From: Lentisalinibacter sp035655155
Lineage (GTDB): Bacteria; Pseudomonadota; Gammaproteobacteria; Steroidobacterales; Woeseiaceae
Assembly (NCBI GenBank): GCA_035655155.1
Contig: DASRVH010000099.1
Span: forward strand, 1 to 64,000
Reading direction: 5' to 3'
Length of the DNA stretch: 64,000 nucleotides
In this document: one piece after another, positions 16,130-25,400 of the stretch
How positions within the stretch are numbered: the first letter of the stretch is position 1
How the letters are laid out: the number at the start of each line of letters is the position of its first letter
Position numbers and translations under genes: made by a program
The notes under the pieces: generated by a model
What the model was told of the DNA's origin: nothing
The model's database searches: none
The model's input: only the letters and a program-made list of their open reading frames with translations

Positions 16130-17986
16130 TCAGGTCGCCGTCTCTTCGGCCAGCCAGGCGTCGATGCGGGCCTCGAGGATGTCCAGCGGCAGGTCGCCTT
16201 CCTCGAGCACCTTTGCGTGGAAGGCGCGGATGTCGAAATCGTCACCCAGCGCCGCTTCCGCACGGCGGCGGAGCTCCAGGATCTTCAGCTGGCCGATCTT
16301 GTAGGCCAGTGCTTGGCCGGGGATGGCCATGAAGCGCTCGGCCTCCGACACCGCCCGGGTCTCCAGCACCGCGGAGTTGGCGTACATGTATTCCAGCACG
16401 TCCTCGCGGGTCCATCCTTTTTCGTGCAGTCCGGTATCCACCACCAGGCGGATGGCCCGCCACAGCTCGGCATTGAGCTGGCCGAAGCGCTGGTAGGGGT
16501 CCTCGTAGAAGCCCATCGCCTCGCCCACGGGCGCGGACTCCGCGTACAGGCCCCAGCCCTCGGCGAATGCCGTCACGCCGCCGTGGCGGCGGAAGTCCGG
16601 CACGTCCTCCAGCTCCAGGTTGGAGGAGCGCTGGAAGTGATGCCCCGGCACCGCCTCGTGCAGGAACAGGGATTCCGCTGCCCAGCGGGGCCGTGCCTCG
16701 GGCCGCCAGGTATTGAGGTAGAAGATGCCCGGGCGGCTGCCGTCGGCGGACGGCCGCTGGTAGGAGCCCTTGGCCGCCGACTGCTCCCGGTAGCGCTCCA
16801 CGGGCCGAATCTCGTAGTCCGCCTCGGGGATGCGGCTGAAGAGCCGCGGGGCCGCCGCGTCGGCCTTGTCGCGCAGTGCCTCGTAGGCGGCCACCATCTC
16901 CTCCCGGGACTCGAAGTAGAAACGGGGATCCGTGTTCAGGTGCTCGAAGAAGTCCTGCAGCTCGCCCTCGAAGCCCACCTCTTCCTGGATGGCCCTCATC
17001 TCGCCGTGGATGCGTTCCACCTCGTCCAGGCCGATCCGGTGGATCTGGTCCGGCGTCAGATCCGTGGTGGTGTGGTGGCGCACCAGCCAGGCGTACCAGT
17101 CCTCGCCGCCGGGCAGCGCGCCGAGCCCGGCGGAGTCCCGCGCCGCCGGCAGGTATTCGTCGCGGATGAATGCGTGCAGGCGGGCATAGGCGGGCACGAG
17201 CCGCTCCGTGATCGCGGCCGCGTAAGCCTCGCGCAGCCGCTCCCGATCTTCTTCCGGCACCGTGTCCGGGAATTCGGCGACGGGGCCATAGAACAGGCTG
17301 TCCGCGGCCTCATCCACCAGCTGCGCCTCGAGCTGCGGCAGGGCGCGCTCCATCAGGATCGCCGGCTGCACGATGCCGGCGTCCATGCCCTTGCGCATGT
17401 TGACGATGGCCTGATCCACCCAGTCGCCGAAGCCGTCGATCCGGCCCAGGAACTCCTCGTAGTCGGCAGCCGTCTCGAAGGGCTGCGGCCCCTTGCCTGA
17501 GCCGAGCATCGCCAGGCGGTTGGCCGGGTTGTAGAACTGGTTGACCGGCGTGAGCTCGCGGGGGAAGGCGTAGCCGGCGAGCTCGTCGCGCACCTCGTAG
17601 AGGAACAGCTCCCGGCTCAGCCGGCGGTCCGGGTCGAGCCCGTCGGCGGGGATGGCCTCGGCGGCCGCAATGCTGCGTTCGAGGAGTTCCCGCTCCGCCC
17701 GGACGTGCGCGGGCGAGATGTCGACCGGCCAGCTGTCGTCCCAGCGGTGGTCGCCGAGGAACGTCGCGCTCACCGGGTTCAACTCCAGCCAGGCGTCCCA
17801 GTACCCGGCGAACAGGCGGTCCAGCCGTTCGGCCGGCGTCTCGACGGCTGCTTCCGTCTCCGCCGCGACGGTCTCTTCCGAGGCCGCGCCGGCGGGGCGC
17901 GCCGGGGCGTCTGCCTCCGTCGGCGGTCCGCCGCAGCCGGCGGCGATCAGTGCGAGGGCGAAAGGCAGGGTGAGACGGCTGAGCAT
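16130..17986 (-). CDS. DUF885 metallopeptidase-like lipoprotein (copy 1)
   Basis: 618 residues. The lipobox ALIAAGC at the N-terminus suggests lipid anchoring, followed by an Ala/Glu/Pro-rich linker. The DUF885 domain has the zinc-site motif LFLHEAVPGHHFQ (HEAVPGHH), the downstream EGWGLYAES that supplies a further Glu ligand, and YNPANRLAM and YLPAARDSAG blocks. Members are predicted M32-like zinc carboxy- or dipeptidases. It lies 10 bp downstream of a POT peptide permease gene on the same strand, so the pair probably trims and imports peptides. A paralogue sits at 42622-44508. Confidence 0.85.
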   Translation of the reverse strand: MLSRLTLPFALALIAAGCGGPPTEADAPARPAGAASEETVAAETEAAVETPAERLDRLFAGYWDAWLELNPVSATFLGDHRWDDSWPVDISPAHVRAERELLERSIAAAEAIPADGLDPDRRLSRELFLYEVRDELAGYAFPRELTPVNQFYNPANRLAMLGSGKGPQPFETAADYEEFLGRIDGFGDWVDQAIVNMRKGMDAGIVQPAILMERALPQLEAQLVDEAADSLFYGPVAEFPDTVPEEDRERLREAYAAAITERLVPAYARLHAFIRDEYLPAARDSAGLGALPGGEDWYAWLVRHHTTTDLTPDQIHRIGLDEVERIHGEMRAIQEEVGFEGELQDFFEHLNTDPRFYFESREEMVAAYEALRDKADAAAPRLFSRIPEADYEIRPVERYREQSAAKGSYQRPSADGSRPGIFYLNTWRPEARPRWAAESLFLHEAVPGHHFQRSSNLELEDVPDFRRHGGVTAFAEGWGLYAESAPVGEAMGFYEDPYQRFGQLNAELWRAIRLVVDTGLHEKGWTREDVLEYMYANSAVLETRAVSEAERFMAIPGQALAYKIGQLKILELRRRAEAALGDDFDIRAFHAKVLEEGDLPLDILEARIDAWLAEETAT

Positions 17987-17996
17987 GGAGCCTCCT

Positions 17997-19607
17997 TCAG
18001 CGGGGACGGTCGTCGGTGTGAGTCGGGACGTCGGCGTCGAAGGCGCCGGGCTCGTCCTCGCGGGTATAGCGGGCGTCTTCGTCTTCCACCTGATCCAGCG
18101 CGGCGATCTTCTTCAGCCACGGCGTGGCGATCAGGAAGCCGATGAAGACCACCGTGCAGAAGACCACGATCTGGCGGTAGCGTTCCGGAAACTCGGCCAC
18201 GTTGTCGCCGCGGAACTCGCCGGCAAGCAGCCCGGCCAGCAGGTTGCCGAGGGCGGCGCCGAAGAACCACATGCCCATCATCTGGCTGTAATAGCTGCGC
18301 GGCGCGAGCTTGGAGGTGGCCGACAGGCCGATGGGGCTCAGGCACAGCTCGCCGGTGGTGTGGAACAGATAGGTCATCAGCAGCCACACGGGCAGCACCT
18401 TGCCGCCGTCCTGGATCAGCGAGGCGGCGAACCACATGAACCCGAAGCCGATGCCGAGCTGCAGGAAGCCCAGCGCGAACTTCAGCGGGATGGAGGGATC
18501 CAGGTTGCGCCGCCCCAGGTTGATCCAGAGCGCCGAGAAGAACGGCGCCAGGATCAGGATGTAGAGCGGGTTCAGGGACTGGAACACCTCCGGCGGGATG
18601 ACGAGTCCGAGCATCTCCCGCGCGGTGTAGCGTTCGGCGAACAGGTTCAGCGAGGAGCCGGCCTGCTCGAAGCCGGACCAGAACAGCGCGGCGCCGATGA
18701 ACAGCGCCACCAGCACGATGGTGCGGTTGCGCTCCAGCCGGGTGAGCTTGGGGTCGAACAGCACGCGGCCGAAGAACAGCACCGCGACGGCCACGATCAC
18801 GTAGACCGTGGTCGCGGCGAGGCCGATGGCGTCGAAGGCGATCAGGCCTTCCAGGCCCAGGGCCGCGAGCAGGAACAGCGCCGCCGTCGCCACGTAGATG
18901 GCCAGCTTCAGGTTGCGCACCTTGCGCTCGTCGCCGGGCGGAGTCGGGAACGGCTGCCGGCCGAAGTCGCCGAGGTGCTTCTGGGTGGCCCGGTAGACCA
19001 CCAGACCCACGATCATACCGACCGCCGCTGCGGCGAAGCCCCAGTGCCAGCCCATGTTCACGCGCAGGAAGCCGCAGATGAGCGGGCCGAGGAAGGCACC
19101 CAGGTTGATGCCCATGTAATAGAGCACGTAGCCGGCGTCCCGGCGGGCGCCGCCCTCCGGATAGAGTTCGCCGACACAGCTGGAGATGTTGGGTTTCAGG
19201 AGCCCGGTACCGACCACGATCAGGATCAGGCCGAAGAAGAAGCCGTAGGCCTCGCCCACGAGCCCGAAGCCGGGCAGCGACAGCACGATGTGCCCCGCCG
19301 CGATGATGATGCCGCCGTACCAGATGGAATCCTGCTGGCCGAACACCCGGTCGGCGAGCCAGCCACCGGGCAGCGCCGCGAGATACACGCCGGCCGTGTA
19401 CAGTCCGTAGATGGCGGTGGCCGTGGCGTCGTCGAAACCCAGTCCACCCTCGGCGATGCTTGCAACCATGAACAGCACCAGCAGCGCGCGCATGCCGTAG
19501 TAGCTGAAACGCTCCCACAGTTCGGTGAAGAACAGCGTGCCCAGGCCGGCGGGATGGCCGAAGAAGGTCTTGCCGGGCGTGCCGGCGGCGGGTTCGGGTT
19601 GACTCAT
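17997..19607 (-). CDS. POT/PTR-family proton-coupled peptide transporter
   Basis: 536 residues and about 12-14 transmembrane helices. The POT hallmark ExxER is present near the N-terminus (TELWERFSYYGMRALL), with the second signature GGWLADRVFGQ and the block FYMGINLGAFLGPL-like (YYMGINLGAFLGPL). Transporters of this family import di- and tripeptides with protons across the inner membrane. The ATG at 19607 starts directly at the family N-terminus. It precedes the DUF885 lipoprotein gene by 10 bp, so an operon for peptide use is likely. Other POT members carry nitrate or amino-acid derivatives, so the substrate is inferred. Confidence 0.9.
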   Translation of the reverse strand: MSQPEPAAGTPGKTFFGHPAGLGTLFFTELWERFSYYGMRALLVLFMVASIAEGGLGFDDATATAIYGLYTAGVYLAALPGGWLADRVFGQQDSIWYGGIIIAAGHIVLSLPGFGLVGEAYGFFFGLILIVVGTGLLKPNISSCVGELYPEGGARRDAGYVLYYMGINLGAFLGPLICGFLRVNMGWHWGFAAAAVGMIVGLVVYRATQKHLGDFGRQPFPTPPGDERKVRNLKLAIYVATAALFLLAALGLEGLIAFDAIGLAATTVYVIVAVAVLFFGRVLFDPKLTRLERNRTIVLVALFIGAALFWSGFEQAGSSLNLFAERYTAREMLGLVIPPEVFQSLNPLYILILAPFFSALWINLGRRNLDPSIPLKFALGFLQLGIGFGFMWFAASLIQDGGKVLPVWLLMTYLFHTTGELCLSPIGLSATSKLAPRSYYSQMMGMWFFGAALGNLLAGLLAGEFRGDNVAEFPERYRQIVVFCTVVFIGFLIATPWLKKIAALDQVEDEDARYTREDEPGAFDADVPTHTDDRPR

Positions 19608-19725
19608 CCGGGTGCTCCCCTTGCGAGAACGGAATGGACGCCGACGGACGGCGGAGGGAGACTATCCTACCTTCTGACGGCCGGATTGTGGGCGGAGGCG
19701 CAGGCCGTGCGCGCGCGGCGGAGGG

Positions 19726-20193
19726 CTACTCTTCCCCGAGGAACACGACCGGGACCTCGGCGAAATAGCGGCTGCCGGCGGCGTTCACGACGACCTGCAG
19801 GGCGGCGTCTTCGTCCCGGGGTGCCGGCAGCGTGCCCGACCAGACCGTGGCTTCCTCGTTCCCGGGTGAGAACACCACCGGCTCCGAGGCGGCGCCGGCC
19901 GCCGGCGCGAGTCCCACGGTGGCTCCGCTGAGGGGGAAGCGGGACTCGATTCGCAGCCGCAGTGCCGTGGCATCGAGCGACGTCGGGGCGAGGGTCAGGC
20001 GGAAGGATTCGTTCTCCAGGTCGCAGGCACCGCTCGGCCATCGGCAATTCGGCTTGGCGACCAGCGGATAATCCTGTCCCGGCCGGGCCGCATGGGGACG
20101 CTCGGCCACGAACCAGTCCACCGCGAACCATGCCAGGATGGCGAGTATCGGCGCCACCAGCATCGCGGCCACGACGTGCCAGTTCTTCCACAT
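19726..20193 (-). CDS. Hypothetical membrane-anchored protein
   Basis: 155 residues. There is one N-terminal transmembrane helix (about 7-28, AAMLVAPILAILAWFAVDWF) and a periplasmic beta-rich domain with two Cys in CRWPSGACDLE that could form a disulphide. The domain ends in repeated strand-like segments and a VPVVFLGEE terminus. I recognise no family. It stands between the POT gene and the acetate-symporter terminator, on the same strand as both. Start chosen at the ATG that opens the hydrophobic anchor. Confidence 0.65.
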   Translation of the reverse strand: MWKNWHVVAAMLVAPILAILAWFAVDWFVAERPHAARPGQDYPLVAKPNCRWPSGACDLENESFRLTLAPTSLDATALRLRIESRFPLSGATVGLAPAAGAASEPVVFSPGNEEATVWSGTLPAPRDEDAALQVVVNAAGSRYFAEVPVVFLGEE

Positions 20194-20240
20194 GATTTCT
20201 CTCGCTCCGCTGCGTCCCGCCCGTTCGGCATGGGGGAAGC

Positions 20241-20273
20241 TTAAAAGAAAAGGGGCTCCGAGCGGAGCCCCTT
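20241..20273 (-). terminator. Rho-independent terminator of the symporter operon
   Basis: On the minus strand AAGGGGCTCCG-CT-CGGAGCCCCTT is followed by TTCTTTT, 20 bp after the symporter stop. A long perfect GC stem plus T-run makes this a convincing intrinsic terminator. Confidence 0.88.
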
Positions 20274-20293
20274 CCCGTACGGACGCTCGTGCG

Positions 20294-22024
20294 TCAGTGC
20301 CCGGTCGCCGTCCCTGCTCCGATGGGCACCCGGATCTCCTCCACCAGGTGCTGAATGTGCTCGGGCGGTGCTGCTGTGATCCGCGATACCGCGAATGCGA
20401 CGGCGAAGTTGACTATGGCCCCGACGGCGCCGAAGGCGTTCGGTTCGATGCCGAAGAACCAGTTCTCCGACATGCCGCCCAGGTATTCGGTACCCGGGAT
20501 GAACATGATCCCCTTGTGCTGGAACACGTAGAGCAGCGTCACCCCGAGGCCGCTGATCATGCCTGCGATGGCGCCCTCCTTGTTCATCCGCTGGCTGAAG
20601 ATGCCCATCATCAGCACCGGGAAGATCGAGGAGGCCGCGAGGCCGAAGGCCAGCGCCACGGTTCCCGCGGCGAAGTCGGGTGGATTGAAGCCTAGATAAC
20701 CTGCCAGGACAATGGCACCCGCCATCGCCACGCGACTGGCCAGCAGTTCCTGGCGTTCCGTGATCTGTGGCATGAATACACCCTTCAGCAGATCGTGGGA
20801 TATGGCCGAGGAGATAGCCAGCAACAATCCCGCCGCCGTGGACAGCGCCGCGGCGAGACCGCCCGCCGCGACCAGGGCGATGACCCAGTTGGGCAGCTTC
20901 GCGATCTCCGGGTTGGCCAGTACCATGATGTCGTTGTCCACCTTGGTGAGTTCGTTGAGCTCGGGGTCGGCCGAGTAGCGGATGCGACCGTCGTCGTTCT
21001 TGTCCGTCACATCCAGCAGGCCGGTGGCCTCCCACTTCTCGAACCACCTCGGACGCTCGTCGTAGACCAGGTACTGACCTTCGGCCGGTTCCATCGTCTC
21101 CATCAGGTTCAGGCGCGCCATCGCGGCCACGGCGGGGGCCGTGGTGTAGAGGATGGCGATGAACACCAGTGCCCAGCCTGCGGAGGAGCGGGCGTCCTTC
21201 ACTTTAGGCACCGTGAAGAAGCGGATGATGACGTGAGGCAGCCCGGCCGTGCCGATCATGAGCGACAGGGTGTACATGAACATGTTCAGCAGGCTGATCC
21301 TGGCATTGGTCGTGTACTGGTCGAAACCGAGGTCCGTGACCATGCGATCGAGCTTGTCCAGCAGAAAGGTCTCCGAGCCGGCCATTGTCGAGCCCAGGCC
21401 CAGCTGGGGGATGGGATTGCCCGTCAGGTTCAGCGAGATGAAGATCGCCGGGATCGTGTAGGCGAGGATCAGCACGCAGTACTGGGCGATCTGGGTGTAG
21501 GTGATGCCCTTCATGCCGCCCATGACGGCGTAGATGAACACGATGCCCATGCCGATGGACAGCCCCAGGTCGTAGTCCACCTCGAGGAAACGGGAGAAAG
21601 CGACGCCGATGCCCTTCATCTGCCCGATCACGTAGGTGATGGAGGCGACGATCAGGCATATCACCGCGACGATGCGCGCCGTGCGCGAGTAGTAGCGGTC
21701 GCCGATGAACTCCGGCACCGTGAACTTGCCGAACTTGCGCAGATAGGGCGCGAGCAGCATGGCGAGCAGCACGTAGCCGCCGGTCCAGCCCATCAGGAAG
21801 ACGGAGCCGCCATAGCCCATGAACGCGATCAGTCCCGCCATGGAGATGAACGAGGCGGCGGACATCCAGTCGGCCGCCGTGGCCATGCCGTTCGAGATGG
21901 GGTGCACGCCGCCGCCGGCCACGTAGAAATCCTTGGTGGTGCCGGCCCGGGCCCAGATGGCGATGCCGATGTACAGCGCGAAAGTGGCGCCGACGATGAG
22001 GTAGGTCATTGTCTGCAGTGTCAT
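20294..22024 (-). CDS. Sodium:solute symporter, large subunit (acetate permease-like, VC_2705 type)
   Basis: 576 residues with about 13 membrane helices of the SSF family. Family blocks are GGVHPISNGMATAADWMSAASFISMAG, YVIGQMKGIGVAFSRFL and AGGLAAALSTAAGLLLAISS. It belongs to the branch that works with a small DUF4212 subunit, encoded immediately upstream with a 9-bp gap. An extra-membrane insert near residue 340 contains DKNDDGRIRY, which looks like an EF-hand calcium loop. Neighbouring CrbS/CrbR and acetyl-CoA synthetase genes point to acetate or a similar short monocarboxylate; other substrates are possible. Confidence 0.88.
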   Translation of the reverse strand: MTLQTMTYLIVGATFALYIGIAIWARAGTTKDFYVAGGGVHPISNGMATAADWMSAASFISMAGLIAFMGYGGSVFLMGWTGGYVLLAMLLAPYLRKFGKFTVPEFIGDRYYSRTARIVAVICLIVASITYVIGQMKGIGVAFSRFLEVDYDLGLSIGMGIVFIYAVMGGMKGITYTQIAQYCVLILAYTIPAIFISLNLTGNPIPQLGLGSTMAGSETFLLDKLDRMVTDLGFDQYTTNARISLLNMFMYTLSLMIGTAGLPHVIIRFFTVPKVKDARSSAGWALVFIAILYTTAPAVAAMARLNLMETMEPAEGQYLVYDERPRWFEKWEATGLLDVTDKNDDGRIRYSADPELNELTKVDNDIMVLANPEIAKLPNWVIALVAAGGLAAALSTAAGLLLAISSAISHDLLKGVFMPQITERQELLASRVAMAGAIVLAGYLGFNPPDFAAGTVALAFGLAASSIFPVLMMGIFSQRMNKEGAIAGMISGLGVTLLYVFQHKGIMFIPGTEYLGGMSENWFFGIEPNAFGAVGAIVNFAVAFAVSRITAAPPEHIQHLVEEIRVPIGAGTATGH

Positions 22025-22033
22025 GGCCGGCTC

Positions 22034-22288
22034 CTATTCTTCTTCCTGTACGCCGAACTCGCGGTCCAGCTTGTTCATGCGCCTGGCGTAAAAGAAGATC
22101 AGCACCACGAACGTGTAGATGGAGCCCTGCTGCGCGAACCAGAAGCCGAGCTTGTACCCGCCGATCCGGATGTTGTTCAGGGGTTCCACGAGGATGATCC
22201 CGAACAAGTAGGAGACGATGAACCAGATGACCATACACACCGCGACGAGTCGCAGATTCCGCCGCCAGTATTCCCTGCGGTCAGACAT
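22034..22288 (-). CDS. DUF4212 small subunit of the sodium:solute symporter
   Basis: 84 residues with two transmembrane helices (LVAVCMVIWFIVSYLFGII and GSIYTFVVLIFFYARRM) and the family blocks YWRRNLRLV and GFWFAQQGSIYTF. DUF4212 proteins pair with the SSF subunit encoded next. The ATG at 22288 follows AGGGGGAAAT. The divergent crbS gene starts 131 bp away, and the intergenic region holds a candidate operator at 22362-22377. Confidence 0.9.
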   Translation of the reverse strand: MSDRREYWRRNLRLVAVCMVIWFIVSYLFGIILVEPLNNIRIGGYKLGFWFAQQGSIYTFVVLIFFYARRMNKLDREFGVQEEE

Positions 22289-22361
22289 ATTTCCCCCTGT
22301 GGCGTATTGCCGCCTGTTCTTGCCGAGCATCGAACTTAGCAAAGGGCGCTGCTCGCGGGCA

Positions 22362-22377
22362 TAAGACGTTAGTATTA
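22362..22377. promoter_or_regulatory. Candidate CrbR operator between the symporter operon and crbS
   Basis: Imperfect palindrome TAAGACGTTAGTATTA. Read on the minus strand, ACTAACGTCTTATGCC closely matches ACCAATGTCTAATGCC upstream of acs. A possible -10 (TAAGTT) lies 24 bases downstream of GTCT plus one base, the same distance as in acs. Confidence 0.5.
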
Positions 22378-22419
22378 GGGGCAGGCAATTGACCGGGCAA
22401 TTGGCGGGGGACGAGCGGC

Positions 22420-25400
22420 TTGATCAGCTGGTGGTTACTGCTGGCGATTTCGGTCGCCTACGTGGCGCTGCTCTTCGCGATAGCGTCATGGGGCGATCGC
22501 GTCGACGTGCAGCGCTACGGGCGCTGGACCGGGCCGCTCGTCTACAGCCTCTCGCTCGCCGTGTACTGTACGTCCTGGACTTTCTACGGCGCGGTCGGCA
22601 GCGCGTCCCAGGGAGGCTGGAGTTTCCTGCCCATCTACCTGGGCCCGGTCCTTGTATTCCTGCTCGGCTTCGGCCTGATCCGTCGCATCATCGCCATCAG
22701 CAAGCGGCAGAACCTCACCTCCATCGCGGATTTCATCGCCGCGCGCTACGGCAAGGCGAGGAATCTCGCGGTGCTGGTGACGGTCATCGCCATCGTCGGT
22801 TCCATTCCCTACATCGCTCTGCAGTTCAAGGCCATCGTGGCGGGACTCGAGACGGTGAGCGACGGTGCCCCCGGGAAGTGGGACAGCGCGCTGCTCGTTG
22901 CCGGCGCGCTCGCGCTGTTCGCCATTCTGTTCGGCACGCGCCGGGTGGACGCCGCCGAGCATCACCACGGCATGATTCTCGCCATCGCCTTCGAATCGGT
23001 GGTGAAGCTGCTGGCCTTCGCGGCGGTCGGGGTACTCGCGCTCTTCCTGCTGGCAGCGGACGGATCGCCCCCGCTACCGGCCGGCGGGAACCCGTTCACG
23101 GTGGACCGCCTGCCGGCAGGATTCCTCACCCAGACATTGCTGGCGAGCGCCGCGATACTGTGCCTTCCGCGCCAGTTCCACGTCACCGTGGTAGAGCTGC
23201 GCGAGGACATGGACAACCGCTCGGCGCGCTGGCTGTTCCCTTTGTATCTGGTGCTGTTCTGCGTGTTCGTCGTGCCGATCACGCTCGCCGGCCTGCGGTT
23301 GCTGCCGCCGGGGCTCTATGGCGGCGATCTCTACGTACTCGCCCTGCCGATGCAGGCGGGCCAGGGCTGGCTCACCGCTCTCGCCTTCCTCGGCGGTTTC
23401 TCCGCCGCCACCGGCATGGTGATCGTGGCGAGCGTCACCCTGTCGACGATGGTCAGCAACGAGATCGTCATGCCGCTCGTCCTGCGCCGCACCGGGCGGG
23501 GCGAACTGCGCGCCTATCCGCGCCTGCTGATCGCCGTGCGCCGGATCGCCATCGTCGGCATCGCCGTGCTGGCCTACGCCTACTACCGCGTGATGGACCA
23601 GTCCACGGAACTCGCCTCCATCGGCCTGCTGGCGTTCGCCGCGGCCGCTCAGTTCGCCCCCCTGCTGCTCCTCGGCCTGTACTGGCCGCGGGCAACCCGG
23701 GCGGGCGCCATGGCCGGGCTGGTCGCCGGTTTCGGGCTCTGGGCCTGGACCCTGCTGCTGCCGTCGCTGGCGCGGGCCGGGTCATGGGGCGGCAGCCTGC
23801 TGGAGGAAGGGCCGTTCGGCCTGGCCTGGGCCCGGCCGGAAGCGCTGATCGTCGGCACCGGTACCGATCCGCTCGGCCACGGCGTGTTCTGGTCGCTGGC
23901 CGCGAACGTGGGGATCTTCGCGCTGGTCTCGCTGGCCTCGCGCCAGTCGCTGGCCGAGAAAATCCAGGCGCGGGCCTTCACCGAATCCGGAGCCATTAGC
24001 GGACTCGCGGCGGCGCCCTACCGCGCGCGGGACATCCGTGTCGCCGACCTCCAGTCCCTCGCCGGGCGCTTCGTCGGCGAGGAGAACGCCCGGCGCGCCT
24101 TCGCGGATTTCGCCCGCAGCGCCGGCGGCGATATGCCGTCTGCCACCGCCGACCGTGCCGTGCTGCAGTTCACCGAGCGGCTGCTGGCCGGGTCCGTGGG
24201 GGCGGCTTCGGCGCGGATCGTCATGACGACGGCGCTGCGCCGCACGGGCATGGAAATCGGCGACGTCCTGTTGCTGCTCGACGAGACCTCTGCCGCGATA
24301 CGGTTCAATCGCCGCCTGCTGGAGGCGACGCTGGAGAATCTGAGCCAGGGCGTGAGCGTGGTGGACGCCTCCCAGCGGCTGGTCGGCTGGAATTCGCGCT
24401 ACGAGGAGATCATGGGGTATCCGCCCGGGCTGCTCAGTGTCGGCAAGCCCGTGGCGGAGCTGATGCGCTATAACGCCGAGCGCGGCCGTCCGGGACGCAG
24501 CGGCGCGGAGGAGCAGATACTGAACCGGGCACGCCTCACGCGCGACGGCTCGCCGTTCCGCTACGAGAGCGAGCTCTCCGACGGCCGGGTGATCGAGATT
24601 CGCGGACAGCCGATGCCCGACGGCGGCTACGTGACCACCTATCACGACATCACCGAGTCGAAGGAGACCGAGAAGGCGTTGCGGCTGAGCGAGAGGCAGG
24701 TGCGCACCTATACCGACAATGCGCCGGCCATGATCGCCTACGTCGATGCGGGACGACGCTATCGATTCGCCAACAAGGCCTATCTCGCTTACGTCGGCAT
24801 GAGCCGCGAGGAACTCATAGGCGCGCCCCTCTCCGTGGTGCTGGACGCCGCCCAGCTCGTGGCACGCTCGCACTGGCTGGAGGCCGCGTTCGGCGGCGAC
24901 AAGCAGAATTTCGAACTCGAGATCACCGGTGCCGACGGCCGCAGCCGCTATACGCTCGGCACCTACATCCCCGACGTCGACGCACGGGGGGCGGTGATCG
25001 GCGTCTACGCCGTATTCCAGGACATCACGGACCGCCGCCGCGCCGAGCTGGGCCTGGTCGAGGCCAAGGCCATGCTGGAGCAGCGCGTCGAGGATCGCAC
25101 CGCGGAGCTGAAGCGGGCGATGGCGGCGCTGGCCGACGCCAAGGCGCAGGCGGAGGCGGCGAACGCTTCCAAGACCAGGTTCCTCGCCGCGGCGGCGCAC
25201 GATCTGCTGCAGCCGCTGAATGCAGCGAAGCTCTTCACGGCGCTGCTGGAGGAGAAGAGCGACGGCATGGACGAGGAGCAGCGCCGGCTCGTCTCCCGGG
25301 TGGAGAGCGGGCTCATCGCGGTCGAGGACCTGCTGAGTGCGCTGCTGGACATCGCACGGCTGGACACCCGGGCCCCCCAGCCGAAGCGCGACCATTTCCC

